Counted from the stretch's first letter, positions 55,155 to 64,000 are shown. The stretch: DNA of 64,000 nt from Stutzerimonas stutzeri (GCF_024448985.1 NZ_JAMOII010000001.1:520672-584671), one strand, 5' to 3'. Made by a program: numbers and translations. Notes: a model not told the origin generated them from the letters alone.

Positions 55155-56988
55155 GTCCGTATTGGCTGCTTGTGGCCTGTTTGTTGTCGTAATGGTAATG
55201 GCAGGCGCAATCTATTTGAACGGGACCGGTGCCACCCCAACTCCATGTGAGTGGATCGATAGTGGGCGTTCGGCTCAATCCTGTGCTACTTCCGATGTGT
55301 GGGATGGGATGGCGAAGCAAGCCGAGCGGGCCCCATCCGTTACCGCTCGAAACGCCAATATCGCAGTTACGCGCGGCGCGGTAACCCAGGCTCGCCAATT
55401 GTGGGAAACAGGTTTCGTCCCGGCGGGGCGTGATGTGGCCCCTTGGCCGTTCCAGCTCCCACTGGATTGGAACGCCGATCCGTTCAAGGATCGCAACTGG
55501 CGCTATCAACTGCACGCTTGGCGCATGCTAGACCCTCTTCTCGGAGCCTGGGAGCAGAGTGGCAATACCAACTATTTGGACGATACGTTGCGCATCGTAT
55601 TCGATTGGTACGAATACCATGCAGTTCGCGGGCAGAAAAGCGACTACCAGTGGTATGACATGGCGGTCGGCCTACGGGCGATGAAACTGGCCTACCTTGT
55701 TCAACGTGCATTCGAAGGTGATGTGCAGCTCGATGATGCGGGGAAGGAGAAGCTTATTCACTTGGCGTGGTTACACGCTCAGAGCCTGATGGACAAACGC
55801 TTGCTTTCCAAGGGTAATCATGGACTGTTCCAGCTGCACGGGCTGATGGCGCTATGCAGTGTTGTACCTTCTATCGAAACCTGTGCTGGTGCACGGGATT
55901 TCGTAGGGGTGGAAATGCAGGATTTGCTGTTACGGCAATTCAGTTCCGAGGGTGTGCATCTAGAAAACGCACCTGAGTACCACTTCTTCGTTTACAACAC
56001 CGTCAAGCGCTTTATGGATACCGGCTGGTACGAGCAGTTCGGCTTCATCCGCGAACTCATGGAGCGAGTTGAGCAGAATAGGGTATGGATGGTGCACCCT
56101 GATAAAACGATCGTGACGGTGGGCGATTCGGAGCCAAAGCCAGTGAATATCGACTGGCCTGAATCGTCCGACAGTTGTCGAGACGTGAAAGCCTCCTGCT
56201 ATTTACTCCGGAATTTCGAGGAGTCCGGGTATGCAATCGTTCGCAGCGATTGGGCGGTGCCGGCGCAGAAGGCCTCCATGCTGTTTTTCATGGGGATGTT
56301 TTTCCAGACGGGGCATAAGTTGCCTGATGATCTCAGCTTCGAGTGGTTTGATCAGGGCGAGCGGATATTGACTAATGCGGGTAAATATTCATATAGCAAG
56401 GGTCCGTTTCGCGACTACGTCACCTCGACTGCTGCCCATAACACGGTCGAGGTCGATGGCAGGACACCGAAGCTGTCAGAGGCTACGCGTTACGGCTCGG
56501 CGATCAAGGACGCCAGGGCCATGGGCGAGACTTTTCTGATTCGTGGTGCAGTACCACGAGAGGAGGGCATAGAGCAGGAGCGCCTGGTGTTGTTTACGCC
56601 TCAACGCTGGCTTGCGATTGTTGACGTTTTGCAAGGGGATACATTGCATGAGTACACGCAGTGGTTTCATTTCGCGCGGCAATGGCGGCTCGAAAATACT
56701 GAAGGTGACATGCGGTTGGTGAGTTCGTCGGGGCGTACGGTTCTGGTTCGGCCCCTTTCAGGCGCGCAACTCGTTGCTCCACGAGGCCAGAAGCAGCCGA
56801 AGCTTCAAGGCTGGGTAACGGAAGGCTACGGGACTATGGTTGACCGTCAGGCGCTCGGCTTCACTGCCGGTGGGCGCTCGGTTCGCCTTGTCACGCTTTT
56901 CGGCTTTGATGAAGCGGCCCTTGATGAGGCAAGCGCTGCGGCGGCTCTTCATGTGCCAGCAACTCAGCCCTCTTCGGATGTGAATTAA
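55141..56988 (+). CDS. membrane-anchored heparinase II/III family protein
   Basis: 615 residues from the GTG at 55141, with AAGGAAG just before it; an ATG at 55114 is possible. N-terminal signal anchor (about 5-27), so the enzyme faces the periplasm. Toroid domain with KGNHGLFQLHGLMAL and ENAPEYHFFVYN, which hold the Asn/His and Tyr positions used by heparinase II/III-type lyases, then the beta-sandwich with AHNTVEVDG. The metal motif reads HKLPDDLSFEW, so the second His of the usual HKHxD is missing. It overlaps the preceding gene by 14 bases. Probably cleaves or edits the uronic-acid glycan during export. Confidence 0.8.
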   Translation: MTVRRSVLAACGLFVVVMVMAGAIYLNGTGATPTPCEWIDSGRSAQSCATSDVWDGMAKQAERAPSVTARNANIAVTRGAVTQARQLWETGFVPAGRDVAPWPFQLPLDWNADPFKDRNWRYQLHAWRMLDPLLGAWEQSGNTNYLDDTLRIVFDWYEYHAVRGQKSDYQWYDMAVGLRAMKLAYLVQRAFEGDVQLDDAGKEKLIHLAWLHAQSLMDKRLLSKGNHGLFQLHGLMALCSVVPSIETCAGARDFVGVEMQDLLLRQFSSEGVHLENAPEYHFFVYNTVKRFMDTGWYEQFGFIRELMERVEQNRVWMVHPDKTIVTVGDSEPKPVNIDWPESSDSCRDVKASCYLLRNFEESGYAIVRSDWAVPAQKASMLFFMGMFFQTGHKLPDDLSFEWFDQGERILTNAGKYSYSKGPFRDYVTSTAAHNTVEVDGRTPKLSEATRYGSAIKDARAMGETFLIRGAVPREEGIEQERLVLFTPQRWLAIVDVLQGDTLHEYTQWFHFARQWRLENTEGDMRLVSSSGRTVLVRPLSGAQLVAPRGQKQPKLQGWVTEGYGTMVDRQALGFTAGGRSVRLVTLFGFDEAALDEASAAAALHVPATQPSSDVN

Positions 56989-57083
56989 GGCTGGTCTGTG
57001 AACGATGCGAGGAGCTTGCCGCGGCACTTCCTCTATCATTTGAACCCTTTCGGCATTTTCTAGTCTCTGATTGGTTCATTTCA

Positions 57084-57110
57084 GGAAGGGCCTTTATCGG
57101 CCACTTTTAT
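57084..57110 (+). terminator. weak hairpin before the GT4 gene
   Basis: AAGGGCC and GGCCACTT (one bulged A) around TTTATC, then CTTTTATT. The ribosome site of the next gene follows immediately, so this may act as an attenuator rather than a terminator. Confidence 0.3.
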
Positions 57111-57121
57111 TGGGAGGTAAT

Positions 57122-58375
57122 GTGGCTCAAGTGGCCATGGTCGTCTGGAACGAGTTCCGCAATGATGCGCGAGTTCTGAAGGAAGCAGAGACACTATCTA
57201 CGGCGGGCCATCAGGTCACCGTTCATGCCTTGCACACACCTGGAGTTACGCAGGAGCGTGAAGTACTTTCGAGTGGGGTGTGTGTCGTACGAGTTGCTCG
57301 CAGTCCGCTATGGAAATGGCGCAAAGGAAACGGTCATGTGGACCCAGCGGTGGCTCCGGTAGTCAAGACGGCGGCGCCCGGGGCAAGCGGCCCGATTGGG
57401 CGGTTGAGTCCTTTCAAACAGGTGCTTCGCATATGTGCAAGATTGTGGACCCATGCGGGCTTGCTCTGGCACTTGACACGCTGCCGCGCCGATGTCGTGC
57501 ATGCACATGACGTGAATACGCTTCCAACCGCTTGGCTGGCTGCGGTGTTTTCCGGCGCGAAGCTTGTGTATGACGCCCATGAAATCAGCACCAGCCGCGA
57601 AGGCTACTCTAGCTTCCGCAGGCTGGTTGCGGTGGTCGAGAAGGCGCTCATGCCGCGCGCGAATGGCACCATTACTACCACGGTGGCGCGCGCCAAGTTT
57701 TTCGCCCGGGCTTATGGGATCGAACGTCCGGTAGTGCTGCAGAATCGACCGCGACATCAGCAGTTTTTTTTAGCCTCCAACCGTATTCGCAAAGAGTTGG
57801 GGCTTGTTCGACCTTGGCCGATTATCCTTTACCAGGGCGGGGTGCAGCAGGGGAGGGGGTTGGAGCGGTTGGCGCGTGTGGCCGCTGACGTATCCGACGC
57901 TTACTTCGTCTTCATCGGCGGTGGGCGGCTCGATACCAGCCTGCGTTGTATCGTCGTTAAGTTGCAGCTGGAAGAACGAGTGCGCTTCATTCCTACGGTC
58001 GCTCTGGCCGAGCTGCCGAGCTATACCGCATCGGCTGATATCGGCGTGCAGCCGATCGAGAACACTTGCCTGAATCACTACACCACCGATTCGAACAAGC
58101 TTTTTGAGTATGTGCAGGCCGGGTTGCCGGTGGTTGCTTCGGATCTGCCCGAGATCCGCCGGGTGGTCAGGGAGCATGATCTTGGTCTGCTCGTTCCGCC
58201 CGGCGATAGTGCCGCGTTGAGCGCGGCATTGCGCGAGCTGGTTGCCAATAAGAGCAAGCGCCAGTATTACGCCGCTCAGTCACGCAAGGCTTCGGCGATC
58301 CTTAGCTGGGAGAGCCAGGAGCACGAATTGCTCGCATTGTACGAGAGGGTGTTGTCCAATCCCGTTCCGGCTTGA
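57122..58375 (+). CDS. GT4-family glycosyltransferase
   Basis: 417 residues. I chose the GTG at 57122, which follows GGGAGG by four bases and starts MAQVAMVVWNEFRNDARVLKEA; a TTG at 57071 would add 17 residues. GT-B fold: N-terminal domain with DVVHAHDVNTLPTAWLAA and KLVYDAHEISTSREGY, C-terminal domain with ILYQGGVQQGRG, VFIGGG, IGVQPIENTCLNHYTTDSNKLFEY (conserved Glu position near the donor sugar). It adds one sugar of the repeat; donor not known. It follows the heparinase gene by 133 bases. Confidence 0.85.
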   Translation: MAQVAMVVWNEFRNDARVLKEAETLSTAGHQVTVHALHTPGVTQEREVLSSGVCVVRVARSPLWKWRKGNGHVDPAVAPVVKTAAPGASGPIGRLSPFKQVLRICARLWTHAGLLWHLTRCRADVVHAHDVNTLPTAWLAAVFSGAKLVYDAHEISTSREGYSSFRRLVAVVEKALMPRANGTITTTVARAKFFARAYGIERPVVLQNRPRHQQFFLASNRIRKELGLVRPWPIILYQGGVQQGRGLERLARVAADVSDAYFVFIGGGRLDTSLRCIVVKLQLEERVRFIPTVALAELPSYTASADIGVQPIENTCLNHYTTDSNKLFEYVQAGLPVVASDLPEIRRVVREHDLGLLVPPGDSAALSAALRELVANKSKRQYYAAQSRKASAILSWESQEHELLALYERVLSNPVPA

Positions 58376-58388
58376 CCAGCACTGTGTA

Positions 58389-59579
58389 ATGCCTAAACGA
58401 ATTCTGCTGCTGACATTTTTTTATCCCCCCGATCTTTCGGCGGGTTCTTTCCGCGCGCGGGCGCTGGTCCAGGCGCTGCGTGCACATGCTGGCGGGGCAG
58501 TACACGTCGATGTGCTTACCACACAGCCCAATCGCTATCACGAACATGCCAGCGAAACACAGGTTATCGAGAGCGGGGGCGACGTGCGGGTTCGGCGCAT
58601 TCGGTTGCCCGCGCATCGCAGCGGTTTTCGGGATCAGGCGGTGGCTTTCGTGGCTTTTGCCTATCAGGCAATGCGCCATGCCAGCGATGGACGTTATGAC
58701 CTGGTTGTCGCTACCTCCTCGCGGTTGATGACAGCTGTACTTGGCGCCTGGATCGCTTATCGCCAGGGCGCCCGGTTGTATCTGGATATCCGCGATATCT
58801 TTGTCGAAAACCTCGGTGAGCTTTTCTCTTCTCCTGTTTCCAAGATATTGATGATGGGGTTTGGCGCCTTGGAGCGCTGGGTCATTCGGCGTGCTGATAA
58901 AGTGAATCTGGTGACGGCGGGCTTTCTTGGGTATTTCCAACCGAAGTATCCGGAACGGCGCTTTTCGCAGTATACGAATGGTGTGGACGAAGATTTCGTT
59001 GACTTTCCGTTGTGTGGCTGCGGCGACACCGGTGCTGAACGGCCGCTGCAGATTCTGTATGCCGGCAACGTAGGGGATGGGCAGGGTTTGCACCGGATCG
59101 TTCCTGAGCTAGCGCAGTGCCTGGGTGGCGAAGTGCATTTTCGTATTGTGGGTGGCGGTAGTCGCTTACAGCTATTGCGAGAGGCTATAGCGGCTGGGGG
59201 GCTGGAGAATGTCGAACTGGTGGAGCCGGTGGCCCGAGAGCAGTTACTGAGCCTCTATCATCAGGCGGACGTGCTGTTTCTGCATTTGAATGACTTCAGG
59301 GCGTTTCGCCGCGTGTTGCCATCAAAGGTGTTCGAATACGCAGCCACTGGCAAGCCCGTATGGGCCGGTGCGGCGGGTTACGCCGCCGAATTTATTCATA
59401 CTGAAATTTCCAATACTGCAGTATTCGCTCCCTGTGATAGTGCTGGGGCGATAGAGGCGTTGCGACGGCTGAAGCGGGAGCAGACGCCCCGCCCGGAGTT
59501 TGTCGCACGCTATGCGCGTAGTCGGATCATGCGCTTGATGGCTGCGGATGTACTTGAACTCGTCGAGGATGCCAACTGA
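58389..59579 (+). CDS. GT4-family glycosyltransferase, WbuB-like
   Basis: 396 residues from the ATG at 58389 (MPKRILLLTFFYPPDLSAGS), 13 bases after the previous stop. The opening YPPDLSAGSFRARAL and the layout resemble WbuB-type transferases that act on N-acetyl sugars of O-antigen. C-terminal donor domain: ILYAGNVGDGQGLHRIV, FRIVGGGSRLQLL, LPSKVFEYAATGKPVW. The stop overlaps the next ATG (TGATG), so translation is coupled to the epimerase/reductase gene. Confidence 0.88.
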   Translation: MPKRILLLTFFYPPDLSAGSFRARALVQALRAHAGGAVHVDVLTTQPNRYHEHASETQVIESGGDVRVRRIRLPAHRSGFRDQAVAFVAFAYQAMRHASDGRYDLVVATSSRLMTAVLGAWIAYRQGARLYLDIRDIFVENLGELFSSPVSKILMMGFGALERWVIRRADKVNLVTAGFLGYFQPKYPERRFSQYTNGVDEDFVDFPLCGCGDTGAERPLQILYAGNVGDGQGLHRIVPELAQCLGGEVHFRIVGGGSRLQLLREAIAAGGLENVELVEPVAREQLLSLYHQADVLFLHLNDFRAFRRVLPSKVFEYAATGKPVWAGAAGYAAEFIHTEISNTAVFAPCDSAGAIEALRRLKREQTPRPEFVARYARSRIMRLMAADVLELVEDAN

Positions 59580-60556
59580 TGCGGGTATTGGTGACGGGGG
59601 CAAGTGGCTTTGTTGGTAAAGCGTTGGTGCGACGTATGGCGAGCAAGTCTGGATACTCGATTATTGCTGCCGTGAGAGTGTTCGAGCGTGGTGGGTTATC
59701 TTTCGAAGACTCGCATGATACGGCGGTGCGGTGGGTTGAGTTGGGCGATCTGGCTGGTGCCGAGCCTATTCCCGATTTGTTTGCTGACGTAGACGTGGTT
59801 GTCCACTGCGCGGCCCGGGTTCATGTGATGTATGAAGTGGATGCCGATCCGCTGGCGGCGTTCCGTGCTGTCAATGTGCATGGCACGTTAAAGCTGGCTA
59901 ACGCAGCCGCTCAGGCAGGGGTCAAACGCTTCGTTTTTCTCAGTTCGGTAAAGGTACATGGTGAGAGCTCATCGTGTGGAAAGCCTTTCACCTCTGATGC
60001 CGCGCTTTGCCCGGTTGAGCCTTATGCGATATCTAAAATGGAAGCGGAAAAGGCGCTGCGGGAACTTGCAGCGGAGACGGGGCTGGAAGTGGTTATCGTG
60101 CGGCCCCCATTGGTGTATGGGCCGGGTGTCAGAGCGAATTTCCATAGCATGATGAAATGGCTTGATCGGAGCATTCCGCTGCCGCTTGGTGCCATACGAA
60201 ACTGCCGTAGCCTCGTAGCGCTGGATAATCTGATCGATTTGATGATGGTTTGCCTGGATCACCCACATGCTGTCGGGCAGGCTTTTCTGCTCAGCGATGG
60301 AGAAGATCTTTCGACTACTGAGCTGTTACGTCGCCTGGGCATGGCGCTTGGAAAACCGGCGCGGTTGATCCCCGTTCCGCCTGGGTTGCTACGGGGTGCG
60401 GCTGTTCTGCTCGGCAAGCGAGCTGTGATGGAGCGCGTATGCGGTTCGCTGCAGATCGATATCGAGAAGACCCGAAACATGTTGGGATGGTCACCGCCGG
60501 TAAGTGTGGATAGTGCATTGGCATCGACGGCGGCTGCGTTTGTGGCGGGGCTTTGA
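59579..60556 (+). CDS. wbpV: NAD-dependent epimerase/dehydratase, WbpV-like 4-keto-sugar reductase
   Basis: 325-residue extended SDR: VTGASGFVGKALVRRM (NAD loop), VVHCAARVHVM, LSSVKVHGE, and the catalytic YAISK. Position between glycosyltransferases and wbpL-wbpM and the AARVHVM signature match WbpV, which reduces UDP-4-keto-6-deoxy-GlcNAc made by WbpM to UDP-D-QuiNAc (some homologues give UDP-D-FucNAc). So the first sugar of the repeat is likely QuiNAc or FucNAc. The choice between them cannot be made from sequence alone. Confidence 0.85.
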   Translation: MRVLVTGASGFVGKALVRRMASKSGYSIIAAVRVFERGGLSFEDSHDTAVRWVELGDLAGAEPIPDLFADVDVVVHCAARVHVMYEVDADPLAAFRAVNVHGTLKLANAAAQAGVKRFVFLSSVKVHGESSSCGKPFTSDAALCPVEPYAISKMEAEKALRELAAETGLEVVIVRPPLVYGPGVRANFHSMMKWLDRSIPLPLGAIRNCRSLVALDNLIDLMMVCLDHPHAVGQAFLLSDGEDLSTTELLRRLGMALGKPARLIPVPPGLLRGAAVLLGKRAVMERVCGSLQIDIEKTRNMLGWSPPVSVDSALASTAAAFVAGL

Positions 60557-60619
60557 CAGGGTGCTGTGGGGCGGGGCGATGCGGCTTGAACCTGTTGGGC
60601 AGGCCTTGCCGCTTGCAAT

Positions 60620-60692
60620 GGACGCGAGGGCGCGCCTCCCACTGATTTTGTGGCTCTTTTACTGCTTTTGTGGGCCCGACCCGGGGCGATGC
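60620..60692. repeat. REP-like palindromes, family A
   Basis: GACGCGAGGGCGCGCCTCCCAC and GTGGGCCCGACCCGGGGCGATGC in the gap between wbpV and wbpL. Related to the units outside the locus, so these repeats also invaded it. Confidence 0.5.
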
Positions 60693-60820
60693 TTTCCTAG
60701 GCTTCAAGCTTCAAGTAGGTCTTGTGCCAGCATCGCATCGTTGCGAAGGCGCGGCGTCAGCAAACACGATGGAGGCGATCGCTCCTGTGATCGGTGACTG
60801 CAAAACTATGGAGTTGAACG

Positions 60821-61852
60821 ATGAGTGCCGTGTTCTGGTTGTTACCGCTGGTTTTCGGCGCTTCGTTTTTCTTGACCTGGGCGCTGCTACGTTACGCGTT
60901 GCGCCGTGATCTTATCGATATACCCAATGCCCGTAGCTCGCACGTTATACCCACCCCTCGGGGGGGAGGGGTCGCGATCGTTATCAGTCTGCTCGTCGTT
61001 TTGCCGATTATCGCCTCGATGGGGCTGATCTCATGGGGGGTAATGCTGGCTCTATGGGGCGCCGGCTGCGGTGTGGCGATACAGGGGTTTCTTGATGACC
61101 ACGGTCATATCCCCGCGCGTTGGCGCCTGCTCGGGCATTTCCTGGCGGCAGTCTGGGCTCTATTCTGGCTCGGTGGTCTCCCCCCGCTGGAATTGTTCGG
61201 GCTAACGCTGGAGCTTGGTTGGTGGGGGCAAGCGTTCGCAGTGATCTGGCTCGTCTGGCAACTAAACCTTTACAACTTCATGGATGGAATAGATGGCATT
61301 GCGAGCGTTGAGGCATTGGCCGTCTGCCTTGGTGCCGCAGCGATTTATGCCTTGGTGGGCTTTCCGGACGATACACTTGTGCCTGTTTTACTGGCTACAG
61401 CGGTAGCGGGATTTCTCTTCTGGAATTTTCCACCTGCGCGGATATTCATGGGGGACGCGGGAAGCGGCTTTCTCGGCATCGTTATCGGCGTACTTTCAAT
61501 CCAGGCCGCCTGGTTGGCGCCGCAACTTTTATGGTGCTGGTTGATCCTACTTGCGGTTTTTATCGTGGATGCGACCTGGACGCTGCTGCGTCGCCTGTTG
61601 CATGGTGACAAGGTGTACGAGGCTCATCGTAGCCACGCTTATCAGGTTGCTTCACGTCGCTTTGGAGCGCACTTACCGGTGACGTTGGGTGTTCTGGCTA
61701 TAAACATTATGTGGCTGCTGCCCATCGCGCTGATGGTCGGGCTGGAGCGCTTGGAAGGGGCATTGGGTCTGTTGATCGCCTATGCTCCGTTGGTATGGAT
61801 TGTCGCAAGGCTGAAGGCCGGGTACTCCGATGAGGGTCATACTCGGCTCTAG
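60821..61852 (+). CDS. wbpL: initiating sugar-phosphate transferase WbpL (undecaprenyl-P type)
   Basis: WecA-like polyprenyl-phosphate HexNAc-1-P transferase that starts O-antigen (and common antigen) units on undecaprenyl phosphate. 343 residues, about 10-11 membrane helices. Motifs: RSSHVIPTPRGGG near the N-terminus, GFLDDHGHIPARWR (the DDxxD-type metal site), NLYNFMDGIDGIA, FMGDAGSGFLG, and the carbohydrate loop EAHRSHAYQVASRR. It is followed by wbpM after 77 bases. Confidence 0.93.
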   Translation: MSAVFWLLPLVFGASFFLTWALLRYALRRDLIDIPNARSSHVIPTPRGGGVAIVISLLVVLPIIASMGLISWGVMLALWGAGCGVAIQGFLDDHGHIPARWRLLGHFLAAVWALFWLGGLPPLELFGLTLELGWWGQAFAVIWLVWQLNLYNFMDGIDGIASVEALAVCLGAAAIYALVGFPDDTLVPVLLATAVAGFLFWNFPPARIFMGDAGSGFLGIVIGVLSIQAAWLAPQLLWCWLILLAVFIVDATWTLLRRLLHGDKVYEAHRSHAYQVASRRFGAHLPVTLGVLAINIMWLLPIALMVGLERLEGALGLLIAYAPLVWIVARLKAGYSDEGHTRL

Positions 61853-61929
61853 CATGAGTAGCGCGTTGATGAGCGCAGGCGCTTCGTGAGCGTCTCGTTA
61901 CAGAACAGGGATTACGATGAGGTGCTGCC

Positions 61930-63942
61930 ATGTTGAGATTGGCTGAAAAGTGGCGTCGACACCTTGTCCGATTACCTCGCAGGATCAAAAGGCTCGTTCA
62001 GGTTTCGACGGATGTCGTTCTGGTATGGATGGCGCTGTGGTTATCGTTCGTGGTCCGCTTGGGTGATGCGAAGTCGATTGATCCCTTCGGTGTGCATGCG
62101 TGGTTGTTTGCTATAGCACCGATTATCGCGATCCCCTTGTTCATCCGTATTGGTATGTATCGTGCGGTGATGCGTTACTTCGGCAATGATGCTCTGATGG
62201 CCATCGTCAAGGCTGTGACGCTTTCAGCGCTTATGCTTTCTTTAGCCGTTTACTGGTATCAGGACGCGCCGAAGGTCATTCCTCGTTCTCTGGTTTTGAA
62301 CTATTGGTGGTTGAGTCTGGTACTGATTGGCGGGCTGCGGTTGGTCATGCGCCAATATTTTATGGGCCACTGGTTTGCGGCTGGGCAAACTCTGAACTTC
62401 AAACGATCGGATGCTGGTCTGGCGCGTGTAGCTATATATGGTGCAGGTGCAGCAGGCAACCAGTTGGTTGCGGCACTGCGAATGGGCAGGACGATGCGTC
62501 CGGTCGCGTTCATTGATGACGATCCGAATATCGCAAATAGGACCATCTCGGGACTTCGGGTCTACAAGCCAAAACACATTCAACAACTCATTAACGAGAC
62601 GGCTGCACAACAAATTCTCCTGGCCATTCCCTCCGCATCTCGTGCGCGCAGACGCGAGGTGCTGGAAAGTCTGGAACCGTTTCCGCTGCATGTACGAAGC
62701 GTGCCGGGTTTCATGGATCTGGCGAGTGGCAGAGTAAAGGTAGAGGATCTGCAGGAAGTCGATATCGCTGACTTGCTAGGGCGTGATGCGGTACCCGCAC
62801 GTCAGCAACTCTTCGAGCATTGCATTCGAGACCAAGTCGTATTGGTGACTGGCGCTGGTGGCTCTATCGGCAGTGAGCTATGCCGTCAGATCATTCGTAC
62901 TAAGCCAAGAACCTTGCTCCTTTTTGAGCACTGCGAGTTCAACCTCTACCGTATCCATAGTGAGCTGGGAAGTAGGGCCGAGCGTGAGTCGCTTCCGGTG
63001 CGGCTGGTGCCAATTCTCGGCTCAATTCGAAACGGCATTCGCATGATTGATGTCATGCGCACCTGGAAGGTTAACTCCGTCTATCACGCTGCTGCCTACA
63101 AGCACGTCCCGATGGTTGAGCACAACATTGCCGAAGGGGTGCTGAACAATACGTTTGGAACGCTCTATACGGCGCAGGCGGCAATTCAGGCTGGCGTCTC
63201 GAATTTCGTGCTTATCTCAACCGATAAGGCGGTTCGGCCTACCAATGTTATGGGCAGCACCAAGCGCGTGGCCGAAATGATTTTGCAGGCCCTGAGTCGT
63301 GAGACCGCACCGGTTCTTTTCGCTGCCGAAGAAGGAGTTCATCATGTCAACAAGACCCGCTTCACCATGGTTCGCTTTGGTAATGTCCTGGGTTCGTCTG
63401 GTTCGGTAATCCCACGGTTTTATGAGCAAATTCGTGCTGGTGGGCCAGTGACGGTTACTCATCCCAAGATTACACGTTACTTCATGACCATCCCCGAAGC
63501 GGCGCAGCTGGTGATTCAAGCGGGTTCGATGGGGCAGGGCGGTGACGTATTCGTGCTGGACATGGGGCAACCGGTGCTGATCGCTCAACTGGCTGAGAAG
63601 CTAATTCGCCTATCGGGCCTTAGCATTCTTTCGGAGAAAAATCCTCACGGTGACATTGAGATCGAGTTCACCGGGCTGCGGCCGGGTGAGAAGCTGTATG
63701 AGGAGCTGCTGATCGGCGACAACGTGAGCCCTACCGAGCATCCGATGATCATGCGCGCCGATGAGGAGTACTTCACTTGGGATGCGCTGCGTAGTGCGCT
63801 GGCGAAACTGCTCAAAGCTGTCGAGCAGGATGACTATCCGCAGGTTCGGGTATTGCTGCGTGAGGTAGTGAGTGGTTATGTGCCTGAAGGTGAAATCGTT
63901 GATCTGATTTATCAGCAGCGGAAAGTGGGGCCGACGGAGTAG
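61930..63942 (+). CDS. wbpM: UDP-GlcNAc 4,6-dehydratase WbpM
   Basis: Membrane-bound SDR that makes UDP-4-keto-6-deoxy-GlcNAc for QuiNAc or FucNAc. 670 residues: four N-terminal membrane helices (about 18-150), a first Rossmann domain with VAIYGAGAAGNQLVAALRMG (about 159), and the catalytic dehydratase domain with VLVTGAGGSIGSELCRQI (about 300) and ISTDKAVRPTNVMGSTKR, where the SDR Tyr is replaced by Met as is normal for WbpM. Last complete gene in the window and the usual end of the Pseudomonas O-antigen locus. Confidence 0.95.
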   Translation: MLRLAEKWRRHLVRLPRRIKRLVQVSTDVVLVWMALWLSFVVRLGDAKSIDPFGVHAWLFAIAPIIAIPLFIRIGMYRAVMRYFGNDALMAIVKAVTLSALMLSLAVYWYQDAPKVIPRSLVLNYWWLSLVLIGGLRLVMRQYFMGHWFAAGQTLNFKRSDAGLARVAIYGAGAAGNQLVAALRMGRTMRPVAFIDDDPNIANRTISGLRVYKPKHIQQLINETAAQQILLAIPSASRARRREVLESLEPFPLHVRSVPGFMDLASGRVKVEDLQEVDIADLLGRDAVPARQQLFEHCIRDQVVLVTGAGGSIGSELCRQIIRTKPRTLLLFEHCEFNLYRIHSELGSRAERESLPVRLVPILGSIRNGIRMIDVMRTWKVNSVYHAAAYKHVPMVEHNIAEGVLNNTFGTLYTAQAAIQAGVSNFVLISTDKAVRPTNVMGSTKRVAEMILQALSRETAPVLFAAEEGVHHVNKTRFTMVRFGNVLGSSGSVIPRFYEQIRAGGPVTVTHPKITRYFMTIPEAAQLVIQAGSMGQGGDVFVLDMGQPVLIAQLAEKLIRLSGLSILSEKNPHGDIEIEFTGLRPGEKLYEELLIGDNVSPTEHPMIMRADEEYFTWDALRSALAKLLKAVEQDDYPQVRVLLREVVSGYVPEGEIVDLIYQQRKVGPTE

Positions 63943-63977
63943 CGGGGAGCTGGGTTTTGGCGATAGCTTCAACCTGA

Positions 63978-64000
63978 AAGCAAAAGCTTCGCCCCGAGGG
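63978..64000. repeat. start of a REP-like unit cut by the window end
   Basis: AAAGCAAAAGCTTCGCCCCGAGG matches the arm seen at 29278, 39220 and 39330. Truncated here. Confidence 0.5.

Overview
The window is a high-GC gammaproteobacterial chromosome segment that reads as a Pseudomonas of the stutzeri (Stutzerimonas) group. The basis is the ParC/ParP/CheW chemotaxis tail next to a complete ccm cytochrome c maturation operon, the FleQ-FleS-FleR flagellar regulators, EarP with an EF-P that carries Arg32, and an O-antigen type locus that starts after ihfB and ends in wbpL-wbpM. Species is inferred from gene content and order only.

Layout. 1-5128: end of the flagellar/chemotaxis cluster (parC cut by the window edge, parP, cheW, a DUF2802 protein), a rhodanese, and convergent FlhB-like and FliK-like genes. 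5191-12291: ccmABCDEFGHI, tightly overlapped. 12320-17727: a proline-rich lipoprotein, fliT, fleQ and fleSR; a sigma-54 promoter precedes fleS. 17796-25921: tpm, a DUF2959 lipoprotein, htpX, a small conserved gene, an AlaA-type aminotransferase, msrB, a glutathione peroxidase, a DUF815 ATPase, a GST-like protein and an anchored hypothetical. 26028-26367: tRNA-Glu and tRNA-Gly with promoter and terminator. 26609-35584: ZIP transporter, renalase-like oxidoreductase, 4.5S RNA, earP-efp, DASS transporter, type II DAHP synthase and a spermidine-synthase-like protein. 35695-36895: one IS110-family element with a strongly structured 5' region that looks like a bridge RNA. 37470-39846: DEAD-box helicase and ihfB.

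40034-63942 is a one-directional surface-polysaccharide locus. WecB and WecC make UDP-ManNAcA. A giant 1868-residue protein joins an FkbM methyltransferase, a long coiled coil and three glycosyltransferase-like regions. Next come two heparinase II/III-fold proteins (one cytoplasmic and fused to a DUF6270 domain, one membrane anchored), a small lipoprotein, and an unusual membrane protein with an ABC-exporter-like transmembrane half joined to a degenerate kinase-like half. Two GT4 glycosyltransferases and the initiating-sugar set WbpV-WbpL-WbpM close the locus. No recognisable Wzx flippase, Wzy polymerase, Wzz regulator or ABC ATPase is present, so export and length control are either encoded elsewhere or done by the unusual proteins here. 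This is the most likely place in the window for an undescribed system.

Intergenic regions are rich in REP-like palindromes of at least three sequence families. Stretches of more than 300 bases without a gene are described individually.
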